In this document: positions 13,901 through 22,900 of the stretch, piece after piece
How positions within the stretch are numbered: position 1 is the stretch's first letter
How the letters are laid out: every line of letters begins with the position of its first letter
From: Rhipidocladum racemiflorum
Taxonomy: Eukaryota; Streptophyta; Magnoliopsida; Poales; Poaceae
Assembly: GCA_036346355.1 (NCBI GenBank)
Contig: CM070584.1
Location: forward strand, 27,002,039-27,066,038
DNA length: 64,000 nucleotides
Direction: 5' to 3'
The notes under the pieces: generated by a model
Database searches by the model: none
Seen by the model: only the letters and a program-made list of their open reading frames with translations
Told to the model about the DNA's origin: nothing
Translations under genes and position numbers: made by a program

Positions 13901-16900
13901 GGGGTGTTTGGATCCACTCCAGCTAATTTTTAGCAGCTAACTATTAGCTGCATGGATCCAAACAAATTTCTAACAACAAATTGCTCTCGCCACCCTTCAA
14001 CTCTGAGCAGACGGCGGCGGCTCGTCGAGGCAGTATTCTTCCCTAGCGGCGATCCCCGCTAGCACGCCATGTCAGAAGAGGCGATCTCAGCCCTTCGGCC
14101 GCCTCGGCCGCGGCACAAGCGAGAGGCCGAGGTTGCCGCGAAGAGGATCGCGAGCGGCAGCGAAGGCTGCGGCGGCAACGGCAAGAAGCGGCAAAGCTGG
14201 CAGCGGCGAAGCGCGGCAGCAAGCGAAAGTGAAGCGGCGGCGATGGCGGATCTGGCCAGCAGGCGGCGGCGAGCTTCGAGGCTCTGCGGCGATAGCTCAG
14301 CGGCTACGCCCCTGCCAAGCGGCGGCACCGAAAGTGGGGCTCAAGGCGGGGAGGAAGCGGCGAGAGAAGCGGCAGTGAAGCGGCCGCGCAACCCCATGAG
14401 CGCGGTGGCAGCCCAGACAGGCGCGGACACGCCAACTGCGCTCTCGGTAGCGGCAGTTGGGTCGACGGAGATCGCGGCCTTTACAGGCGGCGCGGCTCTC
14501 CTTCCCCGGACCAGTACGATGGTCACCACGGGATCCAGGCCATTGTCAGGGACGTCGGTCCGGCGGTGGATGGCCTACCTCACCAAGACCAACTACGCCG
14601 AGTGGTCGCGGTAATGCGGTGCGGCTCAGTGCGGCACATGTTGGAAGCGCTTCAAAGACGGGCGACGCCGAGTACTACGAGGATCGACGCGCCGGATGCC
14701 CTCATAGCCGCAGATCGCCTGGAGATGCGCTTCGCTTCCAAAAAGCGAATCGCCAAGGAGGCTCGATGCCATCGCCGCGCAAGACGACGGCAGCCGATCG
14801 CGCTCGCATGACCACCTGCCAGGCGCCGCCAAGGAGTGGGAGAACCTGGCCTTCAAGCCAGGTGAGGACGTTGATGACTTTGCTCTCCGTCTCAACACTC
14901 TGCTGCAGAAGATGGTGCAGTTCGGCGACGACACCTACGATGAGGAGAGAGCTGTCCAGAAGCTTTTTCGTCGTATCCCCGAAAGGTACAAGCAGATCGC
15001 TCGCTCGATCGAGTCTCTGCTAGATCTCTCCACGATGTCGATCGAAGAGGTGATAGGTCGCCTCAAGGTCGTCGACAGCGACGAACCACAGTCCCTCTCG
15101 GGGCCTATCACCATCGGCGGGAAGCTGTATCTCACTCGGGAACAGTGGGAGGCATGCCAGGGTGTCGGGAAGAAGGGGGAGTCCTCTTCCACAACAGGCC
15201 GCAGCGCCGCGCCGCGCAAGAAGGCGCCGTGACGCGCCCAGTCGGGCGCGAGGACGTGCCGGTGACAGCGAGGCGCCTGTATGGCGCCACCGGCAAGAAC
15301 TGGAAGCCGACACGAGACGACTGCCGCGAATCGGTGGCAAGCTTGGCCATTGGGCCAAGGAGTGTCGCTACCACGACGCGTGGCCAGGCCCACATCGCGC
15401 AGTGGAGGAAGAAGAGCCGGCTCTGCTCCTGGCACACGCAAGCATCGAAGCTATCTCCGGCGCATCGGCCGCAGCGAATCTCCTCCACCTTGATGAACCG
15501 AGAGCACACGCCTTCCTTGGCGACAGCTCAAGCAGCGACAAGATTGACGGGTGGTGCCTCGACACTGGCGCTACCCATCACATGACTGGTCGACGGGAGT
15601 TCTTCACCGAGCTTGACTCCAACGTCCGAGGCTCCGTCAAGTTTGGGAACGCCTCCAGCGTGGAGATCAAGGGCGTCGGCTCTGTCCTCTTCACCGCCGA
15701 GTCTGGAGAGCACAGGCTGCTCACCGGAGTCTACTACATCCCCGCGTTAAGGAACTCTATCATCAGCTTGGGACAGCTGGATGAGAACGGCTCGCGCATG
15801 GCGATCAAGAACGGAGTCCTGAGGATTTGGGATCACCATCGTCGCCTTCTTGCCAAGGTAACCAGAGGCATCAATCGACTTTATGTCCTCAACGTGCAGG
15901 TGGCACATCCTCTTTGCCTTGTTGCTCGTCGGGACGATGAGGCGTGGCAGTGGCATGAGCGCTTCGGGCACCTTCACTTTGAGGCTCTGAAGAGGCTCAG
16001 AGCCAACGAGATGGTGCGCGGCCTCCCGTGCCTTGACCACATGGAGCAGTTTCTGCGATGTCTGCGTGTTGACAAAGTAGAGGCGGCTCCCCTTTCCCCA
16101 GCAGTCGAGCTTCCGAGCCAAGGAGCGGCTCGAGCTCGTGCACGGGGACTTGTGTGGCCCGGTAACACCAGCTACACCAGGAGGACGATGCCACTTTCTG
16201 TTGCTCGTCGACGACCTCTCCCGCTACATGTGGGTGACGGTTCTCGGCAGCAAGGGAGAGGCTGCGAATGCCATCGGTAGCAAGTCGCCGCCAGGCGGAA
16301 TCGCGCGCATAAGCCGCGTCTTGACCGACAACGGCGGCGAATTCCACGATAGGCCGAAGTTCGCGTCGTCTTGTGCGGATGAGGCATTAGCGCCACTACT
16401 CCGCGCCGTCTGACCGCAGTGAATGGCGTCGTCGAGCGGCGCAACCAGGCGGTTGTGGGGATGGCTCGGCCCTTCTCAAGCGAGAGGATCTTGGTGTGTT
16501 CGGGAGAGGCGGTGGTGACGGCCGTCTACATCCTCAATCGCCGCCCACCAAGGCTCTCAATGGCGGGGCCGTGACGAGGCTTGGCATGGGCGCAAGCCGG
16601 CGGTCTCCCATCTACGGGTCTTTGGTCGCCTCGCGTTCGTCAAAGAGCTTAGCCCCATCGGCAAGCTCGACGAAGCACTCGTGGGTGTTCTCGGCCACGC
16701 GAGGGCTCGAAGGCCTACCGCATTCTTGACCCAGGGACACGGCAATGCGCACGACGCAGCGACGTAGTGTTCGACGAAGGCGAGGATGGGCATGGGACAA
16801 GGCGGTGGGCGATAGCTCGACTCGGCGCACAACGACTTCACCATCGAGCACGTCCACTTCAAGGAATCGGGGAGTAAGCGGCCCCTCTTCATCAAGCATG

Positions 16901-19900
16901 CTCGCCCCCTCCGGGCTTCCACCGGCTCGGCGTCATGCTCTCCACCACAACTCCAGTGCGGCAAGTTCTTCGCCAACACTACCACAAAGCAACTCCACGC
17001 ACTCAAAGACTAACGGCCACTCCTCCGGGCACGTCCACTCCGCCATCAGCTAGTGTCGACCACGGCCCGGTGGAGTTCACTACTCCGCTCTCCCACGATG
17101 AGGAGCGCCTCGACGTATATCACAACGGCGAGCCGGTGCGGTATCGTACGATGGGGAACCTTCTCGGCGACCAACCGGTGCCGGGACTGGTGCCTCGCGA
17201 TCTGGAGGCGCAGTTGCATCTTGCGTGTGACGACGGCGAGCCTCGATCTTTCGCGGAGGCCGCGAAACATGCGGCATGGCGTGTCGCGATGCAGTCGGAG
17301 ATGGATGCGGTTGAGAAGAACCGCACCTGGGAGCTTGCTGATCTCCCTCGTGGTCACCGCGCGATCACTCTTAAGTGGGTGTTCAAGCTGAAGCGGGATG
17401 AAGCCGGCGCCATCGTCAAGCACAAGGCTCGCTTGGTGGCACGCGGTTTCGTGCAGCAGGAGGGGATTGACTTCGACGATGCCTTCGCCCCCATGGCACG
17501 GATGGAATCCGTGCGACTTCTCCTTGCGCTGGTTGCCCAGGAAGGCTGGCATGTTCATCACATGGACGTTAAATCGACGTTTCTTAACGGCGATTTGAAG
17601 GTCTACGTGCACCAGCCGCCGGGCTTTGAGATTCCCGGCAAGGAGGGTAAGGTGCTACGCCTGCGCAAGGCCCTCTATGGCTTGCGACAGGCACCAAGGG
17701 CGTGGAATGCCAAGTTGGATTCCATGCTCTGCTTCGAGCAAAGCCCGCACGAGGCGGCCATCTACCGGCGGGGCAATGGTGGAAACGCCTGGCGGTGGTG
17801 TGTCGTCGACGACTTGGTGATCACGGCACCAGGGCGTGGAGGTGACAAGATTCAAGAGGAGATGAAGGCCACCTTCCAAATGAGTGACACAGGGCCTCTC
17901 TCCTTCTACTGGGATCGAGGTGCACCGGGGCGACTCGGAATCACGCTTGACCAGGACCGCCTCGCCAAGCGTGTCGTTGATTTGGGCTCACCGGCGCAAT
18001 CGGCACTCACTCAGATGGAGGAGCGGTGAGTTGAGCAGCGACGACACGGCGAAGAAGGTGGGCGCTACGCAGCGATCTGCGGCGTCTTGTGGGAAGCCTC
18101 GCTACCTCGTCCACGCCTGGCCGATTTGGCCTTCTCGTCGGCTACGTTAGTCGGTTCATCACGGCGGCAAGCGATGGAACACCAACAGGCTGTGAAGAGG
18201 ATCATCCGCTATGTCGCGGGGACTCTCGACCACGGCCTCTACTTCCCGAGGTGCCCTGGAGAGGTACACCTCGTCGGCTACAGCGACAACGACCACGGCG
18301 GCGACATCGACACAAGCAAGAGCACGAGCGGGATTCTCTTCCTCGGCGAATGCCTCGTTAGCTGGCAGTCGGTTAAGCAGCAAGTGGTGGCCCTGTCCAG
18401 CTGCGAGGCCGAGTACATAGCGGTGGAAGACTTAGGCACTTTGGCTTGCTCGACTGCTTGGTGATCTCGGCAGAGATACTGAAGCCAGTGGAACTTCGGG
18501 GTGGGCGACAAGTCGCTCTGGCCTGGCAAAGAACCCGTCTTTCATGAGCGGAGCAAGCACATCCGGGTGAGGTACCATTTCATCGAGATTGCTTGGACAA
18601 AGGAAGCATCAAGGCGCGTTACATCAACACTAAGTACCCGGCTTGCGGACACTTCACCAAGCCCTTGGGAGGATCAAGTTCCTTGAGCTTCGCTCCAGGA
18701 CCGGGAGGGTCCAGTTTTCCCACAAGACGACGGACAAGACTTAGGGGGAGAATGATGGAATAAGTCCTTGTACTGTTGGTCTTTGTGGTCCTAAAAAGCA
18801 AACTACCATGAGGACCACAAAGACCAACAGTACAAGGACTTATTCCATCATTCTCCTCCTAAGTCTTGTCCGTTGTCTTGTGGGAAAACTGGACCCTCCC
18901 TGTCCTGGAGCGAAGCTCAAGGAACTTGATCCTCCCAAGGGGCTTGGGCGAAAGGTGTCCGCAAGCCGGGTACTTAGTGTTGATGTAACGCGCCTTGATG
19001 CTTCCTTTGTCCAAGCAATCTCGGATGAAATGGTACCTCACGGATGTGCTTGCTCGCTCATGAAAGACGGGTTCTTGCCAGGGCCGAGCGACTTGTCGCC
19101 CACCCCGAAGTTCCACCGCTTCAGTATCTCTGCCGAGGAGATCACCAAGCAGTCGAGCAAGCCAAAGTGCCTGAGTCTTCCACCGCTATGTACTCGGCCT
19201 CGCAGCTGGACAGGGCCACCACTTGCTGCTTAACCGACTGCCAGCTAACGAGGCATTCGCCGAGGAAGAAGAGAATCCCGCTCGTGCTCTTGCTTGTGTC
19301 GATGTCGCCGCCGTGGTCGCTCGCTGTAGCCGACGAGGTGTGCCTCTCCAGGGCACATCGGTAGTAGAGGCCGTGGTCGAGTCCCCGTGACATAGCGGAT
19401 GATCCTCTTCGCGACTGTTGGTGTTCCATCGCTTGGCCGCCGCATGAACCGACTAACGAGCCGACGGAGAAGGCCAAATCGGCCGTGTGTGGACGAGGTA
19501 GCGAGGCTTCCCACAAGACGCCAGATCGCCAGAGCGCCACCTCTTCCGTCGCGGCTCAACTTCAGCCGCTCCTCCATCGGAGTGAGTGCTAGATTGCAGT
19601 CGGTGAGCCCAGCCAGCTCAACGACACGCTTGGCGTAGGCGGTCTGTCGAAGCGTGATTCCGGAGTCGTCCTGATGCACCTCGATCCCCAGGTAGAAGGA
19701 GAGAGGCCCCAGGTCACTCATTTGGAAGGTGGCCTTCATCTCCTCCTTGAATACTGTCACCTCCACGTCCTTGGTGCCGGTGATCACCAAGTGGTATCAG
19801 AGCCGTTCTTTCCTGCAGCCTAAACATCTCTTGCTCATCTCCTTCCCACGCCCCTTTGTTTCGCCTAGCAAAGAAGAATAACACTGCTCTCGCTCACCCT

Positions 19901-22900
19901 TCCTGCAGTGATCACAGTAGAAAAACGCTCAAACCAAGCACGAGGGGCTTGCTTGAGCCCATAAAGAGAGCGACGAAGCCGACAAACCATGCCCTCAGGA
20001 ACAGAATACCCTGGTAGTGGCTGCATATAGACCTCCTCATGCAACTCGCCATTAAGAAATGCATTCTTTACATCAAGTTGGGATATAGACCACTCTCGGA
20101 CAGAGGCCACAGCAAGTAGAGTGCGAACGTTGGTCATATGAGCCACAGGGGCAAAGGTCTCATCATAATCATGACCATGCTCCTGCTTAAAACCACGCGC
20201 CACAAGACGAGCCTTGTAGCGCTCAGAGCGAGTCTTAATCTTATAGACCCACTTGCAAGTAATGGGACGGACACGTGGAGGAAGTGGAACAAGATCCCAC
20301 GTGCCAATGCGCTCAAGGGCAGCAATCTCCTCTGCCATCGCATGCTGCCATTCTTGATGAATAACAGCATCACGGTAAGAAGTCGGCTCGGACGGAGCTG
20401 CACCAACAAAAGCAAACCGCTCAGGAGGCCGAATAGACTGTCGATCGCGAAGAGCATAACGAGGAGACACTGAAGATGGCTCATCAGAAGAAGAAGAAGA
20501 TGGCACATCAGAAGAGTCCTCAGCTGGCGGCGACAAGTGTAATGGAGAGGATAGGGAGAAACAATATCTGAAGAGACCTGTGTACGTGAGGATGGTGGTG
20601 AAGAAACCGGCGATAAAGGAGACGCCGATTGTGAAGGAGGAAAAGTGACAACTGGAGTATCAGGAAAAGTCAAAAAAGACGGTGGCTCAACAAGAGATGT
20701 AGGAGAGGAAGAAGAACGAGGGTAGAAGGGAAGAGACTCATCAAAAGTGACATCTCGTGAGATCCGTATCCGTCGCCGACAGGATCCCAACAACGATATC
20801 CCTTATGCTCAGCACTGTATCCCAGAAAAACACACTCAACAGACTGAGCAGTCAGTTTGGTGCGTTCACGAGGTGCAAGAAGAACATAGCACACACACAC
20901 ACCCAAAAAGGCGAATTCCAGAATAATCAGGAGGCATACCACAAAGACGCTCAACTGGAATCCCACCCTTCAGAGCAGAAGAAGGTTGGATATTGGTCAA
21001 GTAGGTAGCGGGAAACAAATTTCACCTCGGCCAGTGAGGTGAACAACGGAAGCAAGCATAAAAGCGCGAGCTGTCTCAAGAAGATGACGATGCTTGCGCT
21101 CAGCCACACCATTCTGAGCATGAGCACCAGGACAAGAAAACTGAGAAAGGGTGCCCTGTGTAGCAAGAAAAGCACGAAGAGCTCCTGACAGATACTCCCC
21201 GGCCGAATCAGCACGGAGAACACGAATGGGAGAATCAAGCTGAGTGTGAATCATGGTGGCAAAATTCTTATAGATGGATAAAACCTCACTACGAGAGAAC
21301 ATAAAATATATCCAAGTGTGGCGAGAGAAATCATCTATAAAAAGAATATAGTATCGATGACCCCCTTTTGAAACAAAAGGTGCCGGACCCCAAACATCAG
21401 AATGAACAAGATCAAAAGGACGCTGGGATATAGACTCACTAGAATGGTAGGGGAGTTGCAACTGTTTGCCAAGCTTACAACCCGTACAGTGTAAAGAAGC
21501 ATCACCAGACAGAGCCTAAAAGACCTCGACGAACTAAAGAAGACAGACGCGAACCACAAAGATGGCCCAAACGGTGATGCCACTGAGCGAAAGTCCCGGT
21601 AGAAGAAGCAACGGATGCTGAAGCGGTAGAGAAGACAGAGAGACTGGCAGAGGCAGCGGAAGGTAGATGAAGCCAGTTAAGCTCCCAAAGACGCTGAGAG
21701 TCATGGCGGCGAGGGCCATTCCCAACTAGAGCCCCCGTGTGGCGATCCTGAACACAACAAGAGTCAGAATCAAGAATAACACGACAACCGTGATCAGTAA
21801 GCTGGCCAGCGGATATAAGCTGCATGGTCAGTTTGGGAACATAAGAAACAGCAGGAACATGAAAAGAGGATGACAAAAGATTGCCTTGTCCTGCAACAGA
21901 GAGAAGTACCATCTGCTGTATGCACAGTGGTAGGAGCAACAAGTGGACTGATGAAATGTAGACAGGTAGGATCAGATGTCATATGGAAAGAAGCTCCAGA
22001 GTCAAGAATCCGTGGTGTGATACTTGATGAGGATGGTGGTTTCTCATTAGAAGACAGTAGCAGAACCAGCAGAACCTGTCGGTGTAGTGGCAGCCATGCG
22101 ACGCAGTAGGGCAAAAATCTCCTGAGTCGAGTCAGAACCAATAGAAGTCTGCTGAGGAGAGGCACCCAAGAGTCCAGTGCCTTTAGGAGGACGGCCACTT
22201 CGACGAGCAAGATCCTTCTTCTTTCTGTAGTAGAACTTTCCACATGTCCATTCTTATTGCAATAGGTGCAGTGAAGGCCTCCACCCCCAGTGACTGGAAC
22301 TGGAGTAGGCGTCACTGTCAGAGGAGTAGAGCGAGACGCCGCCAAAACTGAGGGAGACACCAGCAGGCCTGCGCCACGAAGACGAGTCTCAGTACGAATA
22401 GCAGCAAGGGCCTCCAACAGGGTGACACGAGGATGACGAGCAAGCAGCTGGGCACGAATTTGCTCGAACTCAGCCCGAAGATGTGTCAGGAAGTCGTAGA
22501 TGTGGTGAAGCTCCAAATGAGAATGCTGACGCTGATAGCACTGACAAGTACGGCAGACCTCCGGTCCCAAAGAGTAAGCTGACGCCACACCGAAGACAGC
22601 TGCGCATAGAACTCATCCACGGTAGAATCACCCTGCTGCAACGACTGCTCCTGTCGCACCACAACAAGGTACAGAGTCGTCGGCAGGCTCATAGCTGTTG
22701 CGAAGATGCTCCCACATCAACTGTGCCGAAGACAAAGCGACAATGTCACCAGTAAGATGCACCTCCATGCTAGCAACCAAAATAGCAGAGGCACGAGCAT
22801 CTTCATCAATCCATGTCTTGTAAGTAGTAAATTGAGCCTGAAAAGATTCTACAGCATCAGCATAATCATCAGAGGCCTTCTGACAGGCAGCATCATCAAC

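Larger units (their letters stand above)
13303..19901 (+). mobile_element. Copia B, rearranged Ty1/Copia retrotransposon
   Basis: It begins with one complete LTR (13303-13539), then PBS, leader with MITE, degenerate gag-pol and a purine tract. Only the first 40 bp of a 3' LTR follow. There the sequence folds back (palindrome 18753-18850) into an inverted copy of the LTR start, purine tract, RNase H and RT end (18851-19787), followed by a second PBS-leader piece in direct orientation (19788-19901). There is no complete 3' LTR. The host Copia A reading (TAG|FSASAHDPAL) is rejoined without a visible target-site duplication. Confidence 0.88.
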
